Counted from the stretch's first letter, positions 44,916-55,584 are shown. The stretch: DNA of 64,000 nt from CAWAVN01 sp963844315 (GCA_963844315.1 CAWJOC010000032.1:62001-126000); one strand, 5' to 3'. The notes: a model not told the origin generated them from the letters alone. Numbers and translations are program-made.

Positions 44916-46400
44916 ATGCGAAATACCCAAGCGTCCCGATTGCTGTTCGAGTTGGCCAAACCGGGCCGGCGGGCCTGTCGGTTTCCCGAATCGGATGTGC
45001 CCCAAAAACCGCTCGATGAACTGTTGCCGGTCGATCAACTGGCGAGCGAAGCCCCGTCCCTTCCCGAATTGACCGAACCCGACGTGATCCGGCATTTCGT
45101 GAACCTCTCCACGCTTAACATGTCCGTGGACACGAATTTCTATCCCTTGGGCAGTTGCACGATGAAGTACAACCCCAAACGGCACGAACGATTAGCCGGG
45201 CTTTCGGGAATGGTGGATTTGCATCCCTATTTGCCGGATACTTCCTGCCAGGGCATGCTCGAGCTTCTGTATGAAATGCAGACGATGCTCGCGGAAATTG
45301 CCGGTCTGCCTGCGGTTTCGCTCCAACCCGCTGCGGGTGCTCAAGGAGAACTAGCGGCCCTTTTGACCGCTGCCGCGTGGTTTCGCGACCGGGGCGAACA
45401 CCGCACGAAGGTCTTGTTCCCTTCCAGCGCCCACGGCACAAACCCCGCCAGTGCCGCCCTTGCGGGATTCGAGTGCGTTCAGTTGAAAGAATCCAAGACC
45501 GGGCTGGTGGAACTTGATGAACTCAAATCGCATCTGGACCAATCCACCGCGGTGTTCATGATTACGAATCCCAACACCCTGGGGCTCTTCGAGTATGAAA
45601 TCCCGAAAATTTCGCGGATGCTGCACGATGTGGGCGGGCTGGTTTACATCGATGGCGCAAACATGAACGCCATCTTGGGCATCACTCGTCCGGGGGACTT
45701 TGGCGGCGACATGATGCACTATAACGTCCATAAAACTTTCACCGGCCCTCACGGAGCCGGCGGTCCCGGTGCCGGGCCGATTGCCGTCCGCGATTTTCTG
45801 GCGGATTATCTGCCCGGTCCCGTGGTCGCCAAGGAAACTCGCACGACGGCCAGCGGTGAAAGCACGACTTACTATTCCCTCACCACGCCGCCCAAATCCA
45901 TTGGCCGAATGCGGTCGTTCTTCGGAAACGTGGGGATTTTGGTGAGGGGCTATTGTTATCTCAGAACTTTGGGAGCGAGAGGCTTAAAGGAAGTCTCCGA
46001 GCAAGCCGTGCTGAATGCGAACTACCTCAAGACCCAGCTCGCGGATGTCTTGCCCACGACCAGAGGAGGTAAGTTCTGCATGCACGAGTTCGTCGCCTCG
46101 GCCAAAAAACTGCAAACGGAGAAACACATCTCGGCCATGGACATCGCCAAACGTCTCTTGGATTTCGGCTACCATGCCCCGACGGTGTATTTTCCGTTGG
46201 TGGTTCCCGAAGCCATGATGATGGAGCCGACCGAAACCGAATCCAAGGAAACCCTGGACGCCTTCGCGGAGACGATTCACGCCATCGTCAAGGAACCCGC
46301 CGATTTTCTGCACGACGCCCCGCACAACACGCCCGTCAGCCGACCCGACGAAGTCCTCGCCGCCAGAAATCCGATCCTCAAATGGACCCCGGAAGGCTAA
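44916..46400 (+). CDS. gcvPB: Glycine dehydrogenase (decarboxylating) subunit 2
   Basis: About 494 aa from ATG 44916 (a TTG at 44910 is also open). The PLP lysine lies in HYNVHKTFTGPHGAGGPGAGP; other landmarks are FYPLGSCTMKYNPK, PAAGAQGELAAL, SAHGTNPASAALAGF and YIDGANMNAILG. It is the catalytic, PLP-bearing subunit partner of GcvPA. Repeat B separates the two subunit genes, which is unusual, but both are on the same strand. Confidence 0.97.
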   Translation: MRNTQASRLLFELAKPGRRACRFPESDVPQKPLDELLPVDQLASEAPSLPELTEPDVIRHFVNLSTLNMSVDTNFYPLGSCTMKYNPKRHERLAGLSGMVDLHPYLPDTSCQGMLELLYEMQTMLAEIAGLPAVSLQPAAGAQGELAALLTAAAWFRDRGEHRTKVLFPSSAHGTNPASAALAGFECVQLKESKTGLVELDELKSHLDQSTAVFMITNPNTLGLFEYEIPKISRMLHDVGGLVYIDGANMNAILGITRPGDFGGDMMHYNVHKTFTGPHGAGGPGAGPIAVRDFLADYLPGPVVAKETRTTASGESTTYYSLTTPPKSIGRMRSFFGNVGILVRGYCYLRTLGARGLKEVSEQAVLNANYLKTQLADVLPTTRGGKFCMHEFVASAKKLQTEKHISAMDIAKRLLDFGYHAPTVYFPLVVPEAMMMEPTETESKETLDAFAETIHAIVKEPADFLHDAPHNTPVSRPDEVLAARNPILKWTPEG

Positions 46401-46410
46401 TTTCCGATTG

Positions 46411-47162
46411 ATGGCTGTTTCCCGTTCAGTTTTCTTGCTCGTCGAACATGAAGCCCGTTCCGGGGCTTGGAACATGGCGTTCGATGAGGCGCTCTTGGAA
46501 GCCGCGCGGGAAACGGGCCTGTTGGCGGTCCGGTTTTATCGTTGGCAGGAACCCACGCTTTCCGTGGGCTATTTTCAGAAGTCGTTACCCGAATCGTTCC
46601 CAGAGCCACTAAGGTCGCTGCCCCAGGTTCGTCGACTTTCCGGGGGCGGGGCGATTTTACATCATCGGGAGTGGACGTATTCGTGCGTCTTGCCGCCGGA
46701 TCATCCGATGACGCTTGAGCCGGTCAAACTTTATGAAACGGTGCACCGCGAAATTGTGGGCTTGTTGAACGAACAAGGCGTCGCCGCCGCCCTTCGCGGA
46801 GAAGTTCTTACCGATCAAAAGGAAGAACCGTTTCTGTGTTTTGGTCGGCAAGATCGCAGAGACATCGTGCTCGGCCCTTACAAAATCGTCGGCAGGCGCA
46901 GCGGCGGCGGCGGGGAGCGGTGCTGCAGCATGGCAGCTTGCTTTTGGAGCGCTCCGAGTTTGCCCCGATGTATGCCGGGCTGTTCGACCTTTTGGGAATG
47001 GAACTTCCCATCACCGATTCGATTCCCGCTTTGGCCGAACGGATTGCCCGGCAATTAACCGACAATGCTGCTTGCCGATGGGACGAAGCGATCCCGCTGG
47101 AGATTCTCGAAGAAGGCAAACGGCTGGAGCGGGAGAAATATCTCAAACCCAACTGGCGGTGA
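46411..47162 (+). CDS. lplA: Lipoate-protein ligase / octanoyltransferase-like, frameshifted
   Basis: ATG 46411, ten bases after gcvPB. Biotin/lipoate-ligase fold text: GAWNMAFDEALLEAARE, FYRWQEPTLSVGYFQ, VRRLSGGGAILHHREWTYS (the RRxSGGGAxxH lipoyl site) and CFGRQDRRDIVLGPYKIVG. The frame breaks at about 46895; one added base gives AQRRRRGAVLQHGSLLL, the conserved Lys-strand end, and the rest to KPNWR. About 250 residues. It attaches lipoate or octanoate to GcvH and 2-oxoacid dehydrogenases; its place behind gcvH-gcvPA-gcvPB supports that. Confidence 0.87.
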
Positions 47163-47170
47163 GTTGCGGA

Positions 47171-47235
47171 AAAGAGCCGCGCACGTCAGTAAGCGGAGCA
47201 TTGTTTACCGCTTACTGCGTGCGCGGCTCTTTTTC
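47171..47235. repeat. Dispersed inverted repeat A, copy 3; likely terminator
   Basis: AAAGAGCCGCGCACGTCAGT... (47171-47197) pairs with CCGCTTACTGCGTGCGCGGC... (47209-47229), with a one-base bulge, followed by TCTTTTT. It sits between lplA (+) and the end of the histidine kinase gene (-) and can act as terminator for both. Confidence 0.75.
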
Positions 47236-47236
47236 C

Positions 47237-48793
47237 TTACGCGGCCAAGGGGAGTTCTTTCGCGACCCGGCGGGGGAGGTGCACCACGAAGGTGCTGCCG
47301 TGGCCGGGGCCATCGCTTTTGGCTTCAATCGTTCCGCCGTGGTCGCCGATGATTCGCTGGCTGATGGAAAGCCCCAATCCCGTCCCCTTGCCGTCCCGTC
47401 TTTGCGTAAAGAACGGCTCGAAGAGATTTTCGATAACGTCTTTAGTCATGCCGCAGCCATCGTCCGTGAAGTGCAGGACGACTTGGTCCATTTCTTCGCT
47501 GAGAGAAATCCGCAGCGTGCCATTGTCTTGCATGGACTCCAGGGCATTGGATACCAGATTGAGCACGACCTGCTTGATCTCCGGCCCATTGGCTTCCACG
47601 AAGCAGGATCGTTCTTGTGGGAAGACGATTTTTCGGTCTTGGAATTTGCTCATGTGGTGGACCATCGAAAGCACTTCCCGGATGACTTGCGTCAAATCGA
47701 CTCGCATGCGGGTGGTGTTGTCCTGCCCCCGTGCAAAGTCCAAGAGCTTCCGCGTGATTTGCTGGCAACGCCCCGCTTCGGATTGGATCAGGCTCAGGTA
47801 GGTGTTCACAATGTTCTGGTCATCCGCGGGGGCTTGAGCGAGCAGTTCGCCCATGCGGTTTTGCAGAGACTCGGCGGCCATGCCCATCGCTTGGAGCGGG
47901 TTGTTGATCTCATGAGCGACGCCCGCCGCCAGAAAGCCAATTCCCGCCAGCCGTTCCGAGCGCACAAGCTGCTTCGAGCGCTCGCGGACTTTGCGGTCCA
48001 GATCCCGCGTGGTCGCCTGGAAGCGTTCGGTCATCTTGTTGAAGGACTCGGCCAGCTCGGCCATCTCATCGTTGGAGTAAAGTTTCAGCCGGTATTCGAA
48101 GTCTCCGAGCGCCACCCGCGAAGCGCCTTGGTGCAGTTTCCTTAACGGGGCGAAAATCCACTTGTAGCCGTAGCGCACCAGACCTAAAAACAAGAGCACC
48201 ACAATGGTGCTGGCGAGACACACCATCACGAACCGCGAGCGGTAGACGCCCCGCGCGTTGGTGAGCGTGTCGTTCAACCCATCTTCGTAATTCGGCAACT
48301 GTTGGGCGAGGGCTTGCAATCGTCCGACTTCCAATAGCATCTGATGCGAAACTGCCGCCCGATTCGGCAGATCTGTCAGATGGTTTTGGAACAACTCCAA
48401 TTTAGAAAACCCGCGGTCCATGTCCTCCATCAAGGCCAAATTGAGCGGCCTTTGCCCGACGGCGATCTCATTGGGCGGCAGATTGTCCAATCGGCGGCGG
48501 AAATCCTCCACCCGCACCTCGGCTTCGGCGAGCCGCTTTTGAAAGGCGGTTTGCTGCAAGCGCGACCCTTCCAAGGTTTCGGGATTGACGAGCAAGGGAT
48601 CGAACAGCATCCCGATGGCATCGGACAGATCCGCCCTTCGCGGGGCGCGGTTGATGCTGAAGTCCAGATCGTTGATGGCATTGCGATAGGACATCAGGCC
48701 CGAGATGCCGCTCAAGGAGAGCGTCACAAGCATCACCAGCACCAACGCCATTCCGCAAACCATCTTGCGGCGGATTGTCCGGGTGAAGAGCAA
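47237..48793 (-). CDS. Membrane sensor histidine kinase
   Basis: 518 aa with a TTG start supported by GGAGG six bases upstream. Two membrane helices (about 12-34 and 188-207) enclose a helical periplasmic domain, then HAMP (208-262), a HisKA dimerisation helix with H294 in GVAHEINNPLQ, and an HATPase domain with N box NLVSNALES, G1 DDGCGM (444-449) and G2 GKGTGLGL (468-475). It autophosphorylates His294 and passes the phosphate to a response regulator, none of which lies beside it. Its ligand is unknown. Confidence 0.93.
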   Translation of the reverse strand: MLFTRTIRRKMVCGMALVLVMLVTLSLSGISGLMSYRNAINDLDFSINRAPRRADLSDAIGMLFDPLLVNPETLEGSRLQQTAFQKRLAEAEVRVEDFRRRLDNLPPNEIAVGQRPLNLALMEDMDRGFSKLELFQNHLTDLPNRAAVSHQMLLEVGRLQALAQQLPNYEDGLNDTLTNARGVYRSRFVMVCLASTIVVLLFLGLVRYGYKWIFAPLRKLHQGASRVALGDFEYRLKLYSNDEMAELAESFNKMTERFQATTRDLDRKVRERSKQLVRSERLAGIGFLAAGVAHEINNPLQAMGMAAESLQNRMGELLAQAPADDQNIVNTYLSLIQSEAGRCQQITRKLLDFARGQDNTTRMRVDLTQVIREVLSMVHHMSKFQDRKIVFPQERSCFVEANGPEIKQVVLNLVSNALESMQDNGTLRISLSEEMDQVVLHFTDDGCGMTKDVIENLFEPFFTQRRDGKGTGLGLSISQRIIGDHGGTIEAKSDGPGHGSTFVVHLPRRVAKELPLAA

Positions 48794-49133
48794 GGCGACC
48801 TCCCTGTCTCAAAACGTGTGCCCCTGGAAATGAAGCCATCCCGGCTTCCTCATGAACGGGAACTTGAGAAGGTGGGAAGTTTAGCAGGACCAAAGCCTGT
48901 CTGACAAGAGCATCTGTTCCAGAGGCGAGTTGCAGTAGGAGGGTGCTTTGGCGGAAATGGTTTTGTCCCCTCTCCCCTGGGGAGAGGGCTAGGGTGAGGG
49001 GGACGATTTAGAATCGACGTCCTTCTCTGACTTGTCCCCCTCATCCGGCCTTCGGCCACCGGGCACCGACCGCAGGTTGGTCCCCCAGGGGAGAAGGGAC
49101 ATATTCAAGCTGTTTGGTTGCGGCGCAGCCGTA
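48794..49133. other. 340-base spacer containing repeat B
   Basis: Between two minus-strand genes. About half is dispersed repeat B (see separate entry); the remainder carries the ribosome site of the histidine kinase. No small gene seen. Confidence 0.5.
48957..49127 (-). repeat. Dispersed repeat B, copy 2 (reverse orientation)
   Basis: Read on the minus strand it shows the same block order as the copies at 44671 and 62832: CCGCAACCAAA, TCCCTTCTCCCC, GGCCGAAGGCCGGATGAGGG, GACGTCGATTCTAAATC, CCCTCACCCTAGCCCTCTCCC, GGGAGAGGGGACAAAA. It has an extra GACCAACCTGCGGTCGGTGCC-like segment that copy 3 also carries in part. Confidence 0.75.
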
Positions 49134-52100
49134 TTACGGTTTCTTCCCCAGAAACTCCCCCACGCGCTTTTGGTCGTAATGGGCCTCGGTTTTTGTGAAG
49201 AGATCCAGTGCCCGTTTGGCGTGGGTTTGTTGCACATTGGCGTCTGGGTGATGTTGGGCCATTGTCCAATGGGTGAGGGCCTGTTCGTAGAGCATTTCCA
49301 ATCGCTCGGCGGTATCGAGACTGCTTTGCCAATGCCCGAGCGCCTTCTCAGCGGAACCCGACACCAAGGCCAAATGCCCCTCCCAAAGTTCATAGCGGGG
49401 CTTCCCCATCGGAAAGACTTTGGCATAGGTTTTCATGACTTTGAGTGCCGAGCGCGCGGTGGCGAGGCAGGCTTTCTTTTTCGCCGGGTCTGTTTCCGCC
49501 TGGCGCCTGGCGAAATACACCTCGATCACGGCGGAATAGCCTTCGAGCATTAAGTACGAATTCGGACGGTCGAGCGCACGGATTTTTTTGAATGTGGCGT
49601 CCGCCGCCGCGGTGGCTTTCGAGAGATCTTGCTCGCGAAGCCGGGCCACCGCGAGAACGCCATGCACCATGATTTCCGAGATGCGGTCTCTGTTGACTTC
49701 AAAGAGGGCCAGGGCCGCTTCGGCGTGCGAGATGGTTTCGGGAAAATTCCCCAGCCTGAGCAAATTCAGCGCACAACCCCCGTGCCCCCACGCCTGATGC
49801 AGCACATCGTCCCGCCGTTTGGAGCGTTCGTGGTGCTCCGTCCAAATCTTCAGCCCTTCGCGAAAATTCCCGGCGAAGTAATACGAGCCGCCCAGCACCG
49901 TGGAAGCCGATCCGAAATTGCGGTAGTCCCCCAGTTGCCGGTAGAGATCCAAAGCCTGGTTCAAACTCTCTCGGGCCTTGGACCAGTTCCCCAATCCGAC
50001 GTGGTAGATTCCCGTCGTAAAATGCACCCAGGCGGAGGATGGGCGATGATCCACCTGGTCCACGGTGACCCGCGCCTGCTTCATGTACGATTCCGAGAGC
50101 TTTCGCCAGGGAATGGTCGCGGCGGTCAGCCCCATGTTCGCGAAAGCCCGCGAAAGCTCCGGAGATGGGCCGACCTGCTCCGCCAGATTCAGCATCCGCA
50201 GGCATGCATACAAAAAGCCCAGCGTGTCGTTGGCGAGGTAATGAATCTCGGCCAATTGCTCCAGGATTTCCGCACCTTCAAGCAACTTTGGATCTGGATC
50301 GGACTTGGCGACTTGGCCGGAACGCAGCCGATGCCAAACTTGCCGGACAATTTGACCGGCCAGGCGATGTAGACAACTCAACCTGGTGTTCGGGGCGGCC
50401 TCACGCAGCCACGTCAAAGCCGTGAGGCAATGGTTTCGGCTGTCCTCCAGTTGCCCCAGACCCAAAAGCGCCGCGGCCCACCGCCGTTCCAGGCTCGCCC
50501 GATAGAGTTGCTCCTCCGCCGAAAGTTCCTTGGGATGGGCGGGTTTGAGGCGATTGACCAGGGCACGGTAAAACTCCGCCGCCTCCTTGTGCGCGCCGTT
50601 TCTTAAAGCATGGTCTCCGGCTTGTTCCTGGTAGGCTTTGGCTTTTTCTTCCACGTCGGCTTGGTTCCAATGATGGGCCAACAAGGACACGGTGGCATTC
50701 GTCGTGCCTTCCGCAGATTCGTACCATTCCGCAATCGCCTGGTGCAGCGCCCGGCGTTGCTGGAATAGCATCAGGTTATACGCGACATCCTGAATAATCA
50801 CGTGCTTGAAGGCGAAGATCAACTCCGGTTGCTCGCGAAAGCGGATCACAAGATCCCGCCCGCAAACGCTCTCCACGTGCTGAGGCAATTTGTCCCGGTC
50901 GGTGTGGATGGGATAGGTATGATAGAGCACCCGATACTCGAAATTCCGTCCGATGACGCTCGCGGTCTTGATCGTCAAAAGTTCCGACGGAGCCAGGCGG
51001 TCAAACCGGCTGCTGACCACGCCTCGGAGCGCGTTGGGGAAATTCATTCCGCCTAGCTCGGAAGACGGTCCGGCCAATTTGGCCGCATTGTTTTCGATCT
51101 TGAGCATTTCGGAATCCCTAAGCACAAACGTCAATTCTTCCGTGAATAAAGGGTTTCCTTCCGCTCGCTCGCAGATCCAGTGGACCACTTCCTGCGGAAC
51201 AAGGGACACGCCCAGCCGTTGGCAAATCAAAAGCCGCGACGCTTCTTCGGACAGCGGTGTGAGATGGATGCTTGTAAAGTGCTCCAGTTCGCGAATTGCG
51301 GCATAGTCCGCCGGAACTGGTTCATCCAAGGAGCGCGTGGCGATGGCCAAAAGCAAAGTGGGAACATCCCTGGCCACCTGCCGGGTAATGGCCCAAGAGG
51401 CCGAATCAAACCACTGCCCATCATCCAGGACGATGACCAAGGGCGATGGGCCGGAAAGTTTCCGCAATAATCCCTCGACCAATCGCCGCAAGTTCTCCGC
51501 ACGGACTTTCCCCACCATGTCGCGGGTGGTGGGATTGTCGGGAATCTCGAGTGGCAGGATGCTGTTGAGCAGCGGAGCCAGCCCGCTGAGTTTCGGATCG
51601 GATTCGAGCCAACCGAGCAAAGACTCCGCAGGCGATTTCGGAGCCTCGCCGGGGTCTGCGATTTCCTCCAGCAACTGAGAGATCACCGGACGCCAGACGT
51701 GATACGGGGAAGACTCCTCGATGGAATCCCCGCCTCCGGTCAATACGATGGTTCCTAAATCGTCCGCGGATTCGACCAGGTGCTGCACCAGCCGGGATTT
51801 TCCAATTCCCGCATCGCCTTCAATCAGGATCACTTTGGCTTTGCCGGTTTGCGAATGCTCCTGGAGGAGATTCCGAATCCGTTCCCGGTGCTCCTCATGT
51901 CCGAAAGTGACCGACTGCGACGCCTGCGTGAACTGCCACTGCTCGACGGGTTCAAAGATCGCAATGAGTTCCTCTTTGCCCTTGACCTGAATGGGTTCCT
52001 GATCGGCAAATCGAAACCGGTGCTGGGCCAAATCGCGGGTCGCTTCATCGCAAAAAATGCGGTTTTGCGCGTGCTGCATCAAACGGGCGGCTACGTTGAC

Positions 52101-53217
52101 CGTATCCCCGATAATGGTGTATTCCCGGCGCTCGTCGCTGCCGACCAGCCCGCAAAAGCAATAGCCCGTCGTGATGCCGATTTGGGTCGAATGGCCCGCC
52201 TCGTTTAAGACGGCAAGCAGCCGCCGCGCCGCCAGGACCGCGCACGGGATCGTCTTCGTGGGTCCAAGGCGGCAGCCCAAAGACCACTACCGCCGTGACG
52301 CCTTTCTCATCCATGCTCAGTTTGTTTAAACTGCCTTGGGATTGGAGGACAATTCGCTCGATGGCCTTAACGACCTCTTGGGCCATGCTCAAGGGAATGG
52401 ACGAATTGAGCCATGGCAGATTGACGAACATCACCGAAATCTGCCGCAGTTCCGCCATCCAATCCTGTTGGCCCGCGGCCAATCTCGCGGCAATGCCGGC
52501 CGGCAGAGACGCCCGAAGGCCAGCTTCCATCGATTCGGTCAAATGGGGCATGGGAAGCGCATCGGTCTTTCCCGGCGGAATGACTTTCGTGACCACCACG
52601 CAATCGTTGGCGAGCACCTCTCCCTGGCAGTGAGGCTTTAAGACATTCCAGGCGGACGGGCTGGCGACGACTTTTTCCACGTCGGCAAATTGTGACGTGG
52701 CCTTGATGTCCAGAAGCGGCGTCCCCGTGAGAAGCAGTTCCCACCGCCCCGCGACGCCGCCCAATTCCAGGATCCGAAACTCGCCCGCCACGAGATGAAT
52801 CCGCAGCTTCAAGGCAATGCTGCCCTCTTGGAATTTTGCCAAAGCCGACTGAACGACCAACCCGCAGCGGGCGGCTTCGAGCGTGGCGGCTTCCAGGGAT
52901 TCCCAGACCTGGTTCACGGGCCAAAACGCAAGCAGGGCATCGCCCGCGAATTTGACCACATCCCCGCCGTGCTCGTGAACGTGCCGGATGAGCAGTCCGA
53001 AATACTGATTCAATAATTCGGTCAGTTCCTCCGCCCCGGCCCGGTGATTCTGGGCCAAGTGGTCCGCCAACCGGCCAAAACCCGCGATGTCGGCGAACAA
53101 GCAGCGCACCGGCGCAAGTTCCTCCCGAGGCTCCGTGAGCGGCTTGGGATTCGCCTCCAGTCGCTGGATCACCAGGCGCGGGACATAGCTGGCTAACGTG
53201 TCGAGGGAAACAGACAT
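49134..53217 (-). CDS. Soluble adenylyl cyclase-like protein (two cyclase domains, AAA ATPase, TPR), one frame break
   Basis: About 1,360 residues from ATG 53217 (ATG 53229 possible). C1 cyclase about 36-190 with metal Asp43 (FADIAGF) and Asp93 (VKFAGDALLAFW). C2 about 258-415 with SLNKLSMDEKG (Lys299), VVVFGLPP, then a frame break near 52243 (two bases missing), GITTGYCFCGLVGSDERREYTIIGDTVNVAARLM (split pattern with N and R of the active site). A STAND/AAA ATPase follows (GDAGIGKSRLV, LVIVLDDGQWFD), then about 550 residues of TPR-like helices. This domain order and several local motifs match animal ADCY10 soluble cyclase, which is switched on by bicarbonate. Predicted to make cAMP in the cytosol. 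The break is probably a sequence error. Confidence 0.87.
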
Positions 53218-53265
53218 TGCGTTCTGCATACCAAACGAAGTGGGTTTGGAGTCCTGTCATTGCTG

Positions 53266-53330
53266 TGAGCGGCCCGGCGCTAGCCGCCGGTTCTTCATCC
53301 AAAAACCGGCGGCTAGCGCCGGGCCGCTCA
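53266..53330. repeat. Perfect 27-bp palindrome
   Basis: TGAGCGGCCCGGCGCTAGCC... (53266-53292) is exactly complementary to 53304-53330, with an 11-base loop. It lies between the MDR gene end and the giant cyclase start, both minus strand. No T run follows in the direction of transcription. The core CGGCTAGCGCCGGGCCGC looks like a mobile planctomycete palindrome; it would form a very stable RNA hairpin just upstream of the cyclase start. Confidence 0.75.
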
Positions 53331-53342
53331 GTTATCCCGACC

Positions 53343-54370
53343 TTATGTTTCGCTGCCGATTCGGAGCAAGACTTTTCCACCGCGTCCGGGCCGTTCGGAT
53401 TGTCGGGCGGCTTTGGCGATGTCTTCCAGAGGATACGTTTCCCCCACGTCGGAAACCAGGATCCCCGCCTTCATCAATTGCGTGATCTTGCGGACGAGTT
53501 TGAGTTTCCCGACCACTCCCAGAGCCTGCATGTGCCGGGACAGCCAAAAGCCTTCGACCCGGCTGCCGACGGTCATCAGTTGCCGGGGCGAAAACGTGAG
53601 CGGGCTTTCGTCCAACGTGCCATAAACCAGCATCCGCCCGTTGTCTCCCAGACACCCGATCACGGCGGATCCGGTGGTCCCGCCCACGGGATCAATCGCA
53701 TAGCCAACTCCAGAAGTTTCCAGTCAGTTCGCGGACTTCTTTTTGCAGGGCTTCGCTGGAGGATTCTCTGTCCATCGAACACCAGCACCTCATCGGCACC
53801 GAGGGATTTGAGTTCGTCGACCTGCTCCGGTCGGCGGACAATGTTGATTGTCGTAAACCCGAAATGCTTTCCCAGGCGGATCACCATCCGACCCAATGCC
53901 GATCCGGCGGCAGTTTGCAAAAGCCATCCGCCCTTTGGCACTTGAAGGACTTCGCGAGTCATGACGTAGGCTGTGGCGGGGTTCACGAAAAACATCGCCG
54001 CTTGTTCGAGAGGCAATTGGGAAGACAGCGGAATGGCCTGCTTGGCCGGGATCACGGCGTAATCGGCCCAATTCCCGGTTTGCCGGTTCATCACGGCCAC
54101 CCGTTTGCCCAGGAGAAACTTTCCCAAAAGCCCGCCGCCGCTTGCCTCGACGATTCCCACGCCTTCGTAGCCCGGCGTTGCGGGAAGTGTCGGGCGTTTG
54201 CCGTAGGTTCCGCGGACGGTCATCAAATCGGAAGGATTGATCGGGCTGGCGAGCATCCGCACGCGGACTTCCCCAGGTTTAGGGACAGGCAGCGGAACCT
54301 CCTTGATCCGCAGAACCTCCGCCGGTTCGCCGAATTCCTCAAACACAATCGCCCGCATGGAATCATTCAT
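53343..54370 (-). CDS. MDR-family zinc-independent oxidoreductase, two frame breaks
   Basis: Start at 54370 (MNDSMRAIVFEEFG; MRAIVF at 54358 is the alternative). GroES-like half: VRMLASPINPSDLMTVRGTYG and LPATPGYEGVGIVEASGGG. The nucleotide-binding half has WLLQTAAGSALGRMVIRLGK and SLGADEVLVFDG. The frame then changes near 53757 (to SSSEALQKEVRELTGN) and near 53715 (to GVGYAIDPVGGTTGSAVIGCLG), then ends KVLLRIGSET. About 342 residues, in the quinone-reductase/2-enoyl-thioester-reductase group, using NADPH. The structural zinc Cys cluster is absent, as in that group. Substrate not known. Confidence 0.82.
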
Positions 54371-54389
54371 GAGTTTTGAAATCCCGCCT

Positions 54390-55584
54390 TCAATCTGGCC
54401 CGGCCAGCGTTTCGATGTGCAGTTGCGTTAAGGCTTTATCCAGATGAAATTCGTCAATTCCCAAAGCGGCCTTGAAGTTTTCGTAGTCGCTGGCAGCGGA
54501 TGGGGAAACCGCCAAACCCACCGGCCGGCGAATGGCCCGGATCAGCACGTTTTTCGCCGTGTGCTCCATGTCGATGAATTCGATCACCTGGGTTTTGTAG
54601 CCCAGGGCTTCCAAAGCCTGGGCACGAAGGGCATCGGTCATAATCGCCGCCATCCGCTCCTTGAGGATGCCATGTTGCCCAATCACGGGCCAGACCGAAG
54701 GCGGAAGCTTCGCCGCCAGTTCGTGCTGGCAACAGGGCACGGCGAAAATCACGTCGGCCTGCCAGGCGACGGCTTTGGCGATGGCTTCATCGGTCGCGGT
54801 GTCGCAAGCGTGCAGCGAAACCGCCAAATGAATTTGTTCCTCTTGGTGATTCCAAAGATCGCCCTCGCGAAATTCCAGTCCCTTGAGTCCCAAGCGGTCT
54901 GCGATGTCCCGGCAATGGCGGACCACATCGGCCTTCCGATCCAGGCCCACGATTTGAACCTCTCTCCCATGCACCACCGTCAAGAGATGATGCAGCGCAA
55001 ACGTGAGGTAGCTTTTCCCGCAGCCAAAATCCACCACCTTCGAGCCGCCCGGTCTTGGGAAGATGGGGACGACATCATTCACCAATTCCAAATAGCGGTT
55101 GATCTGGCGGAATTTCTTGTAATGGCTGGCCTTGACCTGGCCTTCGGGCGTCATCACGCCGATTTCCGCCAGAAACGCACACGGCTGGTTTTCCGGCAAA
55201 AGATACTGCTTCTCGCGGTTATGGCCGCTTGGGAGAGTCCTGGGGCCGTTTGCTCGGCGCGTGGGAGGAAACGTGAACCTTTCCCTTGCGGTTTTTCCTG
55301 GCCGCGTAATCGGCCAGGGACGTGAAAACGTGCCCGTGGGCATAAGTGCTTCCGAAGAGTCCACACGCTTTCTTCAAGGTGTCTTCCGGGGAAAGATTCT
55401 CGTGCGTTTCCTGCCCATTGATTTGAGCCGACCACTGATAGCACCGGCTTCCCCGAAGTTCCAACGGGCGCACCGTGAGTTTTTCTTCCTGGACCGGGCA
55501 TGGTTTCAAGGGCTTACTGAGCACCAAACACAATAAGTCTTCGTTCCAAAGGGCGGTTTGCAGAATCGCTTCAAAATCCGGCAT
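54390..55584 (-). CDS. SAM-dependent methyltransferase of the CCQHE type, one frame break
   Basis: Start at 55584 (MPDFEAILQTALWNEDLLCLVL). The N-terminal domain KLTVRPLELRGSRCYQWSAQ and TSLADYAARKNRKGKVHV belongs to the same family; its frame ends at 55219, and a one-base change near 55224 joins it to HNREKQYLLPENQPCAFLAEIGVMTPEG. Then SAM motif I VVDFGCGKSYLTFALHHLL, QIVGLDRKADVV, SLHACDTATDEAI and AVPCCQHELAAKLP. About 398 residues. Relatives include METTL25-like and other Methyltransf_32 proteins of unknown target, probably RNA or protein. The next gene starts 19 bases further on, so both share a transcript. Confidence 0.82.

Noticed and set aside
46841..48145. 434-codon plus-strand open frame
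   Set aside because: Spans the lplA end, repeat A and the antisense of the histidine kinase; chimeric and without motifs.
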